From Chelonoidis abingdonii (taxonomy: Eukaryota > Chordata > Testudines > Testudinidae), in the NCBI RefSeq assembly GCF_003597395.2, contig NC_133770.1, forward strand, positions 94,784,206 to 94,848,205: a stretch of 64,000 bases of DNA. Reading direction: 5' to 3'. Under the pieces are notes generated by a model. It did not search any database. It saw only the letters and a list, made by a program, of their open reading frames with translations, and had not been told where the DNA came from. This document shows, in pieces, positions 34,561-46,017 of the stretch. Every line of letters starts with the position of its first letter. Position 1 is the first letter of the stretch. The position numbers and the translations under genes were made by a program.

Positions 34561-36028
34561 GGGGAAATATATTTGGCAACTAAAGTGTAAATTGTGGGGG
34601 GGGGGTTGGAGGGGAATTAGGGTTTTATGGGATCTCAGGTGAGGAAATTTCTATCTTATACTATGGATTTTTTTGGAGGGGTGGGGAAAGCAGTTGGTTT
34701 GTTGATGCTACTCGTGGTCAGTTTGGACTGCGGGTTTAATCATTTGTCAAATGTGCCTGCTGTCGGGGAGGAGCAATTGTTTGTTTTTGTATGTTGAAAC
34801 TGAAATAAATAAACTAAGGGAGAAGGGGCGATAACTGGCACATTTGCAGGGTATGTACACTGTTACAATCTCACTGACCTACAACAATGAGTTTTTTCAG
34901 AGGGAACCAGTCATGGAGGAAGTGGGGGAAGATGAGATTCAGAATGCCGAGAGCTACATCCTCTGTCACAGTCCCCATCCAATTTTTACAAGGACGCAAC
35001 AGTGAATCATTTTGACTATTTTTAACTTGAGAAAGCAACTCTCTCATATTTTCTTTTTTCTACATTGCACAAGAAAGAAACTGTAATTTTGGGAGAAAGA
35101 AAAAGAGGACTTTTCCAGTGGCAAATCCAATATGTTTCTTGCTATTGGCTCCAGAGAATGATAACGAGTTATTGGAAATGAGGAGCTCGATAAACCTGGT
35201 TCACACCTTCAACACTCATGCCCTCATTTTCAGTGCCAGAGTCACTTAAAGGGAAGATGGCATATTTCCTATATATAGCCAAAAAACGTTATGCTGGCTG
35301 GTGAAAAAATAATTCTGTCATGTGATGTCATCAGAGAATCAGGCTTCTATTTCCCTAAGGCAAAATGTCTTACACCCAGCTCTCACATCATTTTAACCAG
35401 TGGGGTTGGGGCAGGCAAATGAGGTAAAGTGAAATGTAGTTCAAGTAAAAGTCTCTTGCCAGGGGGTGGAAAGGTTCAAACACAACAAACGCCTCAGCTA
35501 GAAAATATAAACTTCTAAAAGACAAATTGAAAGTGGCAAATTATTACCTTTTTGTTCTGGTTTTAATCTTTAATTATAGGATGGATTTCTAATGATGGGA
35601 CACATTTCTGGATAAAACTGTTGTGGAAGAGAGGAAATACTCCCAGTAATTACAGACTCTCTCACTCTGGTGACAGCAGTTCCAAAACTACTTCAGAAAA
35701 TAACACCATAATGTTTGTTTTTGTGGAATAAAACAATACTTGACATTTGTTACAGTTTACACTTTAATGGAAACACCAGAGTATATTAGCACTTCTACAC
35801 TGCAGCATCTTCAGTACCTGTTAGGAGCAAGACCCAATTGTAGAAGGTGAGCTATTGTACAGCACCTAGCGCAATGGCACTGCAATCCTTACTGTAGCAG
35901 CACAATCAATCAATGATAATAATTGATTTGTGTAAATAAGCACGATGTAGAAGTGGCAATTGTGTTAGAGAAGAGAAAGAGAGCACAAACCCAGACAACA
36001 AGAACACAAAGTTGTAGAAAAACATTTT
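34561..36028. other. Spacer with SINE-tail fragment
   Basis: 35843-35920 has a SINE/CR1-like tail (GTACAGCACCTAGCGCAATG). The rest is unassigned. Confidence 0.5.
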
Positions 36029-36036
36029 ATAGGACT

Positions 36037-36456
36037 CAGGAGCGACGGAAGGTCCTTGAATGTGGGGGTGCCACTGGCACCCAAATCATGCCCCCCCCCT
36101 GTGCCACCCCTGCCTCCTGAGTCTCCACCCTCACCCTGCCCATTACCCCCAAGTCCCTGTCCCCCACTTGCTCCTGTCTTCTCCTTGACCCCCTCATCAC
36201 TCACCCTTATGGCAGGGCTGCCCAGAGGATTCAGGGGGCCTGGGGAAAAGCAATTTCAGGGGCCCCTTCCATAAAAAAAGTTGCAATACTGTAGAATACT
36301 ATATTCTCATGCAGGGCCTGGGGCAAATTGCCCCACTTACTCCCCCACCCTGTCAGCCCTGCCTTATGGCCAGTAAAAAGTGGGAGGGCATAGCCCTCCC
36401 ACTTTTAAAAATAATGGGGCCATGACTCCCTGGCCCGCCCTGTTCCAGTGCCCCTG
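36037..36456. mobile_element. hAT element carrying a nested hAT
   Basis: The flanking duplication is ATAGGACT (36029-36036) versus GTAGGACT (36457-36464), 7 of 8. The left terminus is CAGGAGCGACGGAAG; the right terminus reverse-complemented is CAGGGGCACTGGAACAGGG. The interior is C-rich. It is interrupted by the hAT at 36213-36361. Confidence 0.75.
36213..36361. mobile_element. Inner hAT MITE (149 bp)
   Basis: The termini are CAGGGCTGCCC and, reverse-complemented, CAGGGCTGAC. A perfect 8-bp duplication CCTTATGG flanks it (36205-36212 and 36362-36369). It lies inside the outer hAT, so it is younger. Confidence 0.87.
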
Positions 36457-36464
36457 GTAGGACT

Positions 36465-37190
36465 AAATCAAATCAGAACAAACTCTCCTCTCTTTCAAGA
36501 TGATTGCTACCACTAGGAGCTGAACATTTCTTACACTTTCTAATTACACAGACTATGCCACTAGAAGGAATAAGAAAATGATTCTCGAGTTAAGATTGTT
36601 TTTCCTTTGTGAGTTTTGCTGCTTAAAACTACCACATAAAAGGAAGTTGAAAATATCTTTTCTACACTACCCTCCCCCCCCCAAAACATCTCAGTTAAAA
36701 GAACATTATTCCATTTGTGAAGACAAGTACTTCAAAGTTAGGAGATGCCAGAATCAAGGTTGCCTGTGTAACCTTAGCATGGTCCTCTTGTGTGTATGCA
36801 TTATGATACAGACTTTAATTTCATGATCATCTGTAACTTCAATAATGTTCTTTTAATATGGTTTTGTGTGTATAGTTTCCTCAGTTTTTATAAAAGCAAA
36901 TTGAAAAAAATAGAAATTCCATCATGTGGCATCATACTGACACCCCTATAGGTCATTACGAGAGTTGGAATTATTGATCCACCACACAGACTTCTGCCAC
37001 TCAAGCTAACAGAATAATTGATGGCATTAGCAGGTTGTCATTATCTATGTTGAACAGCATTAGAGGGGGATGGGTTTCACAGATATTTGTTGACAACAGA
37101 GGAATGGTGAGACTCACAAATCTTGGGTTCCAGCCCAGGCTTTGGAAGGGAGTGTGCTCTTCTGTCCATTCCATCCACAAGCATGACTCT
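36465..37190. other. Unassigned AT-rich spacer
   Basis: Nothing recognised. Confidence 0.5.
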
Positions 37191-38280
37191 TCTGACCTGT
37201 CCCCATCCCAATCCTGTCTCTTTTCCACTTGTCCCAATCTCCTCATCTAGCCAGTTCCAGTTTCCATTCCTCAGGTTTCCCCGTCCCAGTCTCCTTCCGC
37301 TGCAATCCTTGTCTCAACCCTCTGCATGCCCCTCATCCTAGTCCCATTCTCCAGTCCAATCCCACTTTCCTTGCCCAGCCATTGCCATTCCCATTCCCCA
37401 CCCCCAATTCTTTGTCCCCAATCTCCTTGCCCAACCCATGCCAGTTCCCCTCCTTCCTGGATCTTCATCCAATATGTCTCTCCCCAGCCTTGGCCTCCAG
37501 TCCCCCCCTCCACCATATTCCCCATCACCACTGGCTCCCAGTTCCAACCTCCCTCCCCAGCTCCTTATCCAATCTCGGTGTTCTTCTCTCCACAACCCCA
37601 GTTCCTTGTCCCACTCTCTTTGCCCAGCCAGTCCCAGTTCTTCTTCCATGTCCTGGATCCTTCTCAATTTTTCCTTCCCCTCACCTCCTCCCCACACCAC
37701 TGGCTCTCATTCCCAGTCACCCCTTGACGCTTCACCCAGTCTCAGTCTCCCGCTACCTACAGGTTCCCAGCAGGAGCGGCGCCAGCTTTTTTGGTCCCCT
37801 ACGCAGTGGAAGGTCCCACCTCTGAAATGCTGCCCCCGAAAGAGATGACAGAAGGCCCCGCCCCTGAAATGCCACCCCCGACAGAGACAGTGGAAGGTTC
37901 CACCCCCAAAAATGCCACCCCTGACAGAGGCGGCGGAAAGTCCAGCCGCTGCAGTCGCCGACCCCCAAATGTTAGCGCCCTAGGCGACTGCCTAGGTCGC
38001 CTAATAGGTTGTACTGGCACTGGTTCCCAGTCCCAGTCTCCTTGCCCAGCAAGTCCCAGTATCCCCACCAGCCTCCAGTTCCAGGCTCCTTGTCCCAATC
38101 TACTCCCCTTGCTTCCCCCTTGCATGTCAAGTTCTGGTCCCCTCTGCATTTGAATCAGGCAGCTTCCTCCTCCATGCTGCCTGGGCTCAGCAGGGAGGGA
38201 GGGCATTCATTGCAAGCTCCTTTTTCTCAGAGCAAGTGCTCAGACCTGTACTCAACTCCAGGCCCAGCATGGCTCACAGT
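37190..38280. repeat. Degenerate C/T-rich minisatellite
   Basis: Loosely repeated phrases such as CTTGTCCCAATCTCC, TTGCCCAGCCAGTCCCAG and CCAGTTCC fill about 1 kb with an irregular period near 50-70 bp. The lack of stops gives long spurious frames (up to 198 codons at 37229-37825). A hAT element is inserted at 37771-38022. Confidence 0.7.
37771..38022. mobile_element. hAT MITE (252 bp) in the minisatellite
   Basis: Starts CAGGAGCGGCGCCAG and ends TTGTACTGGCACTG. A perfect 8-bp duplication GTTCCCAG flanks it (37763-37770 and 38023-38030). The interior ends with GCCCTAGGCGACTGCCTAGG, related to the left end of the 7.28-10.69 kb hAT. Confidence 0.9.
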
Positions 38281-38580
38281 CAGGGCCAGCTTTAGGCCCA
38301 TTTGCCCGATTTGCGGGAAACAGCCCCATGCCTAAGAGGGCCCCGCGCCTGAGGCACCTTTTTAATTTTTTTTATTTACCCCGGCTGCTGTCTGCTCCAG
38401 GGTCTTCCGTGGCCCCGCTCCCCTGACCAAAGCGCCGGCGGGAGCGCAAGTCCCGCGGCCCCGCTCTCCTGGCTGGAGCTCCGGCTGGAGCGCGGCAATC
38501 CCCGCGGCCCTGGCTGGAGCTCCAGCAGGAGCGCGGCAAGCCCTACCCTGCAGCCCCACTCTCCCGGCTGGAGCTCCGGT

Positions 38581-38643
38581 CCCTTTAAATAGCCCCCGGA
38601 GCCCTGGGGTAGTGGGGGGGGGCTCCGGGGGCTATTTAAAGGG
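38581..38643. repeat. Perfect 23-bp hairpin
   Basis: The left arm 38581-38603 (CCCTTTAAATAGCCCCCGGA plus GCC) is the exact reverse complement of the right arm 38621-38643, around a G-rich 17-base loop. A less perfect copy follows at about 38778-38832. Confidence 0.93.
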
Positions 38644-38869
38644 CCGGGGCTCCAGCTGCCTCTGCCACCCTGGTCCTTTAAAAAGCCATAGGAGCCCCAC
38701 CGCCCCCATGCATTCATCAGGGCTCCCGCGGCTATTTAAAAGGTCCCAGGTGGGGTAGAAGCAAGGGAGTCCCGGGCCCTTTAAATAGCCCCCAGAGTCC
38801 TGGAATACCAGGGGGCTTGGGGGCTATTTAAAAGGCCGGGGCTCCAGCTGCGTCTGCTTCACCCGCTGC

Positions 38870-39280
38870 CCTGCCTGCACCAGCCCCGCCCCCCCCCCCT
38901 GCAGCCAGCTCTGTACCCGCTGCCCACAGCCAGCCCCTGCCAACCCCCCTGCCCTGTCTCCAGCCAACCCCTGCCACACCGCCCTGCAGCCCTGCCCAAA
39001 GCCAGCCAGCCCCACACACACCGCTGCCCACACCAGCCCTGCACTGCCCGCCCTGCCCGCACCCAGCCCTGCACCCCCTGCCCTGTCTCCAGCCAACCTC
39101 TGCTGCACCTCCCTGCCTGAAGCCAGCCAGTTCCGCACTCCTCTGTCTCCAGCCCTGCCAACCCCTGCTGCACTCCCCTGCGGCCCTGCCTGAAACCAGC
39201 CCGCCCCACGCTCCGCTGTTTCCAGCCAGTCCCGCACCCCTTGCCCTGCCTCCAACCAGCCCCATGTCCACTGCTGCCCT
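38870..39280. repeat. C-rich degenerate minisatellite
   Basis: Recurring CTGCCCTGTCTCCAGCCAAC, CCTGCCTGAAGCCAGCC and CCAGCCCTGC words, about 60 bp apart. It lies inside the hAT and is the source of long artefactual frames. Confidence 0.65.
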
Positions 39281-39607
39281 GCAGCTCCCAGGGCAGTAAC
39301 CCTGCATACCTGCTTCAATGAGGGGGGCAGGGAGCAGCTGGGACCCACACATGTGCACACCCCCAGGGAGTGGCGGGGACCCACACATGTGAAATGGCAG
39401 ACATTAATAACCAATCAACAGCATATAGGATGCAATGTACATAATATATAATTTTATTATTTATATAGTTATGGAAAGTAAATAATACATGGAAGAAATG
39501 AAAGGCTTTTTTTTTTTACATTTTTTTTTTAAGTCATCCCTGCCAGGGCCCCGCCGAAAATGTTCAAATAGGGCCCTGCACTTCCTAAAGCCGGCCCTGC
39601 TCACAGC

Positions 39608-40430
39608 AACCCTGAATTGCAATTGCAGGGAGTGATGCTTAGCCCCAGGCTGGAACAATGCTCAGTATGGACACGCTTTTCAAGAAATCTAGCTGTTAAA
39701 ATATAAGAAGTCTCTACTGATAAATCTCAGCTTGCACATGTTCAGAGGTTTATAATTTGGCCACAATGGGCTGATTTAAAGGGGATGGTACAAGGCATAT
39801 CCCTGGCACAAAAGGCCACCATCCTGCCATATTTCAAGCCCCTCCTCCAAAGCATGGGGGCACTAGAGCTTTTCAAAGAAAAGTTGACAGAATTTTTAAC
39901 GTGACCAAAACAATGTATGTTTCCTAGCCTCATTCTTGTAAACAGCCAGTGTTTAATTTATGACAGGGCTTGCCAAGCCTGAGCCCTGGCACCTCTAGGC
40001 TTGGCAAATCATAGCCCCGGCACCTCTGGGCTTGCCTTGCTTCATCAGTTATGAATGTAAAAAAATTGCTTGAGCCCCGACACCTATTTCATTACAAATT
40101 AAGCCTTATAAACAGCTGAACAGTTTGTAAACAAACCTTAGCCTGGTGCAGATGCCTAGCAAGGAAAATTTCGGCCCCAAACAGTTAAAGTTCAGCAAAG
40201 TTATGGACAACTGAAAACAGGGTTTTATAAGGGAAAGTGTAGGGCAACCTTTATAATAGGCAGTGCTACCAGTCCTGCTTATAAGCACAGCTGCAAATCT
40301 CAAACAGAAATTGGTAAAAACACCAACTGGAATATCAGCAATGAAAACCTAGCAGGATGCTGTAGGAATCAACTTTTTGCAAAACATGTATCCTACATAT
40401 ACAACGCATATCAAGGACATTAAAGGAGAA
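39608..40430. other. Spacer with one interspersed repeat
   Basis: Nothing recognised except the repeat at 39949-40108, listed separately. Confidence 0.5.
39949..40108. repeat. Short interspersed repeat, class unknown
   Basis: Contains GAGCCCTGGCACCTCTAGGC and related GCCCCGGCACCTCTGGGC words, with imperfect inverted ends (GTTTAATTTATG and CATTACAAATTAAG). It resembles a recurrent turtle repeat; a DNA-transposon origin is plausible. Confidence 0.5.
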
Positions 40431-40738
40431 TGGAAGGTCTGGTGGTTAGAGCACTGGACTGAGACCCAATAAATCTGAGTTTAGTTCCTAGCTCTGCCAC
40501 AGATTCCTTATGTGACCTTAGGCAAGTCACTTGATCTTTCTCTGCCTTAGTTTCTCCATCTAGAAAATGTGGATAATAATTCCTTCTTTTTCCCAAGCTT
40601 TGTTTATATTGTCTGTTTGGACTGTAAATTCTTTTGGGGCTGTAGTTGTCTCCTACTAGGTGTTTGTACAACACCTACCACAATGGGGCCCTGACCTTGA
40701 GTGGATTATCTAAATATTACAAATAAATAATCTAAAGC
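40431..40738 (+). repeat. tRNA-derived SINE (tortoise Pol III type)
   Basis: The tRNA-like head has an A box (TGGTGGTTAGAGC) and B box (AGTTTAGTTCC), then CTCTGCCACAG, GGCAAGTCACTTGATC and CTTAGTTTCTCCATC. The CR1-like tail has GGTGTTTGTACAACACCTAC, CACAATGGGGCCCTG and a terminal AAATAAATAAT. It is the clearest SINE in the window and the main pointer to a turtle genome. CR1-like tails let such SINEs borrow LINE reverse transcriptase. Confidence 0.82.
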
Positions 40739-40788
40739 ATTTAAATTAAAATATTCCCAATCCACAGGTCCTTGGATTATTGCCAAAC

Positions 40789-40994
40789 ATCAGAGGGGTA
40801 ACTGTGTTAGTTGGTATCCACAAAACAACGAGGAGTCTGGTGGCACCTTAAAGGCTAACAGATTTATTTGGGCATAAGCTTTCATGGGTAAAAAATGAAA
40901 TCTGAGGAAGTTGCATCTGAAGAAGTGGGGTTTTTTACCCATGAACTCTTACACCCAAATAAATCTGTTAGTCTTTAAGGTGCCACGGGAATCC
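40789..40994. mobile_element. Penelope-like terminal repeats in head-to-head inversion
   Basis: A minus copy (from ATCAGAGGGGTAACTGTG at 40789 to about 40900) is followed by a plus copy (about 40913-40994). Segments 40840-40895 and 40931-40986 pair as reverse complements over about 57 bp with few mismatches. The shared words are GGTGGCACCTTAAAG and ATAAATCTGTTAG. No coding sequence is present. Confidence 0.75.
40915..40948 (+). ncRNA. Hammerhead-ribozyme-like core, decayed
   Basis: CTGAAGA (40917-40923; consensus CTGATGA), then GTGGGG-TTTTTT-ACCCAT as a stem-II-like hairpin, then GAAC where GAAA is expected. Two of the invariant positions are changed, so catalysis is unlikely. Confidence 0.4.
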
Positions 40995-41589
40995 AAAATG
41001 ATTACTGTTTATCGTAAAACACGACAAAACAACAACCTTTAGAGGAACGTCTCATAGGACAACCAAATTCCAATTTGACAATTTTGGTCATAAAAACTGG
41101 ATATCAAAACTTCTTAAGAAACAATCAACACTTGAAAGCAGAATGATCCAATTATTTTTACTTCAAAAAAAGGAATCTCGATATGTTGTATCTACTTTAG
41201 ACTTTTCATGCTCAAATTCCCTTTCTTGCAACTCCACCAGTGGCAGTAATAACAAAACCACTAGCATGGTTGCTGGCATTTTAACTACTGTGCTGCCTAA
41301 TCCTGCACAGAGCAGGTCTAGGTGATGCTGGTTAAAATGCCGTCGGCCACAGGTGTGTCTTTTCTATACTTTTGCTATTGCCAGCGGGAAATGTGAGAAG
41401 AAAAAAGTCTCAAATAGACATAGCCAATAGACATATAGATTTCATTAAGTGCAATCTACACAGAAACTGTTCTGTTGAAAGCCTATTGTATACTGACCTT
41501 TGTTTTAGCCTCCTCCCCTGCTGTAATTGTGAAAGATTCAGACTGCTGTCTTTGTAATCTGGGAATGAGATATGTAGGAGAGGCTTTAC
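40995..41589. other. AT-rich spacer
   Basis: Nothing recognised. Confidence 0.5.
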
Positions 41590-41599
41590 AACCACAACT

Positions 41600-42000
41600 T
41601 TACCTGTCTTTAATTTTACATCTCTCTCCTTTGAGCTCTTTAATTAGCTAATTAAGAAAGCTGAATCTGCACCCTGACAGAGTTTGTTCTACTTTTTTCT
41701 GCACTTTGCTATGGGCCTAGGAAAAAATTTACCAGATATATCATTTTGTATAGTTATGCCTAATTAAGAGGCTACTTTGGAAGTGATTAATTCACTCGAA
41801 TATTTAAATGACTAATGCTCCTTATCCTATGAAATCCTTTCCTCCCATTCACCATGTGTTTCTCATCTTGAGATGAATCACCAAAAGTGTGCTGCTCCTT
41901 TAAATTCCAAATTAATAGCCTTTTAAGGTGGCTGGTGAATTAGATTCCAGGCAGAGTGATACAGCCTAGAGGCCAGAGAAGGCAAGGCTTTTACTTCTGT
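41600..42000. promoter_or_regulatory. Candidate enhancer: cluster of homeodomain-type sites
   Basis: A perfect 16-bp palindrome TTAATTAGCTAATTAA (41640-41655) contains two inverted TAATTA cores. Further TAATTA/ATTAAT/TAAT words follow at about 41760 (CCTAATTAAG), 41788 (GATTAATTC), 41808 (ACTAATG) and 41911 (ATTAATAG). No repeat family was recognised here. TAATTA is the core site of many homeodomain proteins. AT-rich DNA produces such words by chance, so conservation would have to decide. Confidence 0.3.
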
Positions 42001-43830
42001 AAAGAAAATGGTTGTGGGAGAAAAACTCAGTAGTGTGGTTGCTGATTTGAGAGCAGAACAGGACTTGCATGCTTAACTGAATAAAGATAGTTTACCAAGC
42101 TTTGGTTGTAATGTGGCTTTACTGGACTAGAGGAAATGGGAATATACGTATTCTGAGCCTGATAAGCTTCTCTAATACAAGACGTATGCATCCAATTGAA
42201 GTCTTGAAATACAGTGGAAAGAAAGAAAAATAATATCCAAATGTATGTTTTTCTATTCAACATATAAGAGAATGTTTTAGAAGTACTTTGTACAGTACCA
42301 TACACAGATAGCATGAGTCTTTACAAATAAGGCATATATAGTATGCAATGAAAACAAAGTTTATATGAAGATCAGAAATTCCCTCAAGACAGAGTAAAAT
42401 AATCTAGATGGAGTATGCAGTTGATCTGGACAATCTCAGAGAAGATGTTGAAATATAACATAGCTTACAGTTCTGTTTTTCTTGGGGAAGTTACTGCTAA
42501 TTATAAGGCCATTCCACAGAAATGAAATACTATCTCCATAGTCTCTAAAAAGATGCAAGGGGGATTTCAGTGAAAGCCATAATTTCTCTAGCTAAAGCTC
42601 AGGAAGTGCTAATATTTGATTAGTGTGCCCTATTCTATTATTCTCATAGGAATATTATAGGTAGATATGAACAAAATAGAAATGAAATCAAGGACCAAGT
42701 TTTTCTCACCTTTTCTGCACAGTGTCATTAAATTCAATGGCCACATTTATACTAGCCAATTTTCTCTTCAAATTTCATAGCACTGGAAACAGTGAGATAC
42801 TGTGTCAACTAGACTTGATCTAAGCAGGTTTAGACTGTGCAGTGGTAAAACGCTGATGCTTTATCTTAAAGCAAAATATTGCTGCCACCAGTGGAGCTGC
42901 CCCATTAATAGCCACAGTGGGAAGTTTTAGGGGAAAAAGTCTATTTTAGGCAAGGCCATGGGGATACTTGTGTGGATAAAGTGACTACCCCCCTACTCCC
43001 TTCCTGTCCATAGGATTTGGCCTCCAGTGTCCAAATGAAGAATATTGTATAATGTTCTCTATACATAGGCAGAATTTGGATTCTGATGATTGCTTTTTTA
43101 AAAAATCTAGAATTCTGCCTAAAATCACAAAATTATGGGAAAGAAAACTGAAAGCAGCTGGTAAATTAATTAAGTGGGATCCTAAAAGTAGCATGTAGTC
43201 CTTATACAATTAGATCCTACTATAGTCAATAAAATGGATTTCAGAGGGTGAAGAGAGAATGGTTCTGGATGTACATTGTTCCCTGACTTTTTAGCAAAAA
43301 CAACATGTTCCTGCAGCTGCTAAATCCAAGTCTTTGATTTAAAACTATATCTGATTACCATAAGGACAGATCTTACTGCTGACTTTCCATTTTCTTGCTG
43401 TGTTTGATTTAAATTTAGACGTCAGCATCTTTGTTATATACTGAACTTTTAAATGACCCTATCCATCTTGTAGCCTTAAGCTTTGGCTGAGCAAACAATG
43501 ACCTTTGCTGGCAATCATTAAGAGAGCACTGGAAGGCAGACGCCTATCTGATGAGTCAGTCTTCCACAATTTGGTTGCTTATCATTTTCTGGTGCAGCTG
43601 GTGGGAAGATGTTTTCTGCTGAGTGAAGTTAACAGGCACATTCTCCTGCTTGGTAGAAGCGATGAACTACAAGGATTTTCTGAGGAGTAACTTTCCTATG
43701 CAATATGTGAGGTTTTTCATCTCCTAACTATAGTCATTTCATTATCATCCTGATACAAAGCTCTAAAAATTAACCCTTCCTGCTTTGATTTCAGAAAATC
43801 TTACAGCCTCTTCTCTTACACATTTCATGC
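42001..43830. other. Unassigned region
   Basis: No gene or repeat recognised. A 61-codon frame at 43505-43690 has no known motif; it contains an AP-1-like TGAGTCA at about 43550. Confidence 0.45.
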
Positions 43831-43831
43831 A

Positions 43832-45125
43832 GTGGCCCTGGGGGATAATTTTACCACCACCCTGGACTCACAGGACTGCCTGGGGATAGTGAAGTACCAG
43901 GCCATTATGGAAGTCCTAAGAGAGATTGTCAACCATCACTCCCTAGTGGACATCTGGCACAACCACCACCTGGATTCCACCACCTTCACTTATGTCCAGG
44001 TGGAGGACGCTACACAACCCCCATCTCTGTGTGCCAGTGGTGGAGTTCCCCTTGATGCACCTGAGGATGGTCCTGCCTGGTTCCACCAGACTTGGGAGAC
44101 TTCCTAGACTATGATCAGAGAGACTATGTGGACCCAGTGGTGCTCAGCCAGTGCATGGGGCTGCCCACTCTATGAGTCACTTGTATGCCCAAGGAGATAA
44201 GGGCAGCCTTGCCTCCTGCTTCTCTCACTTTCCACAAGCGGATCCTGTGGGGGAGGGAGGGTGCCCCTGTCCAACCCTCACTCCTGGCCCTCTGGAACTT
44301 GTCATTAGGCTCCTGTCCCGCCCCCGACATTCCGTCTGAACTGGCTGAATAACATCCAGCCAGTCTGCCTCTGAACCACACCCAGAGAATATCTGTACAC
44401 ACTCCTGCTGCTTCACACCATCCACTTCTTTTCCCTCGTGTTCCATCCCAATGTTAAGTGGCGGGATCTGCTATGACCAGCGGAGGGCAAGGAACCCCAC
44501 TGGGCCAGTCTGTACTCTGCTCTGGTTCCACGGCCCACAGGGAATATCAGTTGGCGGCTCCTCCATGGATATATACCTGGCGCAGTTCACTAACTTCCCC
44601 GATACCAATCCTTTCTGCTGCAAGAGGGAGACCCCGGTTCACATCTATAGAGACTGCAGCCCCCATTCCAGCACTTATCTCTGCACTCCTGCTTTTTGCA
44701 CACCCCATCCATGATTCTGCAAAGTCATGGACCTCCTTGTCAGCCTCTTGGCGCTGGCCAAGATGGCCATCCATCACTTCAGCAGTAGGAAGCTGGATGG
44801 GGGGTACTCTGTGACTCTGGGGTCTATTTCTAGTCCCTTGTCTGCTTACACATCTGGGCAGACTTCCTTCAGGCAGTATCCACTGACTCATTAGATGTCT
44901 TTGAGGAGTGCTGGGCGCTGTCTGGGGTTCTCTGCTCCGTGTCCACTTCTGGTTCCCTAATTATTACCCTTTGACTTCATTCCTGTTCCTGATTTCTCTT
45001 TTGTTATCCCCTGTAACCAGCTGGATCCTGGCCCTAGTGGTTCCATCTCTTAGTTCAAGGTGTGACCCTTTACTTTTGGAAGGGTCTAGACCTGCTTCGA
45101 ACAGTACACACTTCATTTCGTAAGC
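43832..45125 (+). pseudogene. Tx1-clade LINE ORF2 remnant lacking reverse transcriptase
   Basis: 43832-44060 encodes an endonuclease-like stretch (LGD.FTTTLD, then VLREIV, HHSLVDIWHNHH, TFTYVQVEDA). From about 44110 the sequence jumps to the far C-terminal part: YDQRDYVDP, then MGLPTL, then WRDLL, then GNISWRLLHG (about 44540-44572), ending with CWALSGVLCSVSTSGSL at about 44911-44961. Stops and frameshifts are frequent. The reverse transcriptase, expected between the two parts, is absent. Orientation and order fit an L1/Tx1-type LINE with an internal deletion. Confidence 0.75.
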
Positions 45126-46014
45126 CCCAGAGAGGATATGGGGGGTGGGGCTGGGATATCAAGTCCTCAAGAGGAGAAATAGGAGATGAGTAATGGGCAC
45201 TGGAAAGCCATGGAAGGTAAGTAAAGAGTGAGGACATGACATGTGCAGGGCCAGGTTAAGGCAACCGGTGGCCCTAAGCACACAACATGGGGCTCCTGGT
45301 TGATTTCACTCGTACAGCCCAGTCCCTAATCCTATGGTTCCAATCCCCATTTGGAAAGCCAGTGGTAGGGGACCCATCCCTTTCCAAAGAGGCAGAGGAA
45401 ACAGCATGGGGCCTCCTTTTTTCCCCATCAGAAGCCTCAGCAGGGGTGCTTTCTCATCTTCAGAAGCCATAGGTGGCAGCCAGCAGACCTCCCAGTACTT
45501 AGCCAAGCATCCAGGGTACATTTGTGTGGAACGGTGGACCTAACCCACTACACTTTTCTCCTACTACACACAGAGTCCTCTGCTGGGGTGAGGCTGGCAG
45601 GTCCTCCAAGAGCAGAGGGCCTTGATTTTAACATCCCACTAAGGGCTAATGAGAGAGAATAATTGTACCAGGGCCCCACGTTGAGGTGGGCCCTCAAAAC
45701 ATCCGTAATGTCTGTGTAAATAAAGTATAATGGGAGGGGCTGGGATCCAGCTAACATGATGTACTACAGCCCCAGATTTCTCTGGATTGGCTTGATGGTG
45801 ATGCCCGGACCAGTTCACCTCTCTCAGAGCTATTGTTTCAGGCTTTGTTCAGATGTCACTGCTTTAGTTATACTCAGATCACATTTTTCAGGCTTAGTTA
45901 CACTCAAGTCACATTTTTCAGGCTTTTCTTTGCAACTGTGAGAGCTAGAAACTTTTCTTTTTTAAAGAAAATCTGAACTGGTAATGTAATCAGATGACTG
46001 CAGAAGCAAGAGCC
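45126..46014. other. Spacer; possible hAT end fragment
   Basis: CAGGGCCAGGTTAAGG at 45248 resembles a hAT terminus, but no partner was found. Nothing else recognised. Confidence 0.4.
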
Positions 46015-46017
46015 CTA

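Larger units (their letters stand above)
38281..39599. mobile_element. hAT element (1.3 kb) with GC-rich cargo
   Basis: The left terminus is CAGGGCCAGCTTTAGG and the right terminus, reverse-complemented, is CAGGGCCGGCTTTAGG. The flanking duplication is CTCACAGT (38273-38280) versus CTCACAGC (39600-39607), 7 of 8. Inside are CpG-rich repeats, TTTAAA hairpins, and a C-rich minisatellite. The long minus-strand frames at 38824-39414 are compositional. No transposase is present. Confidence 0.88.

Noticed and set aside
37229..37825. 198-codon plus-strand open frame and overlapping 120-136-codon frames on both strands
   Set aside because: They lie in a degenerate C/T-rich minisatellite that lacks stops by composition; one also runs into an inserted hAT element.
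38824..39414. 196- and 186-codon minus-strand frames rich in G, A and W
   Set aside because: They fall in the C-rich minisatellite inside a hAT element; no protein family pattern is visible and several overlapping frames are equally open.
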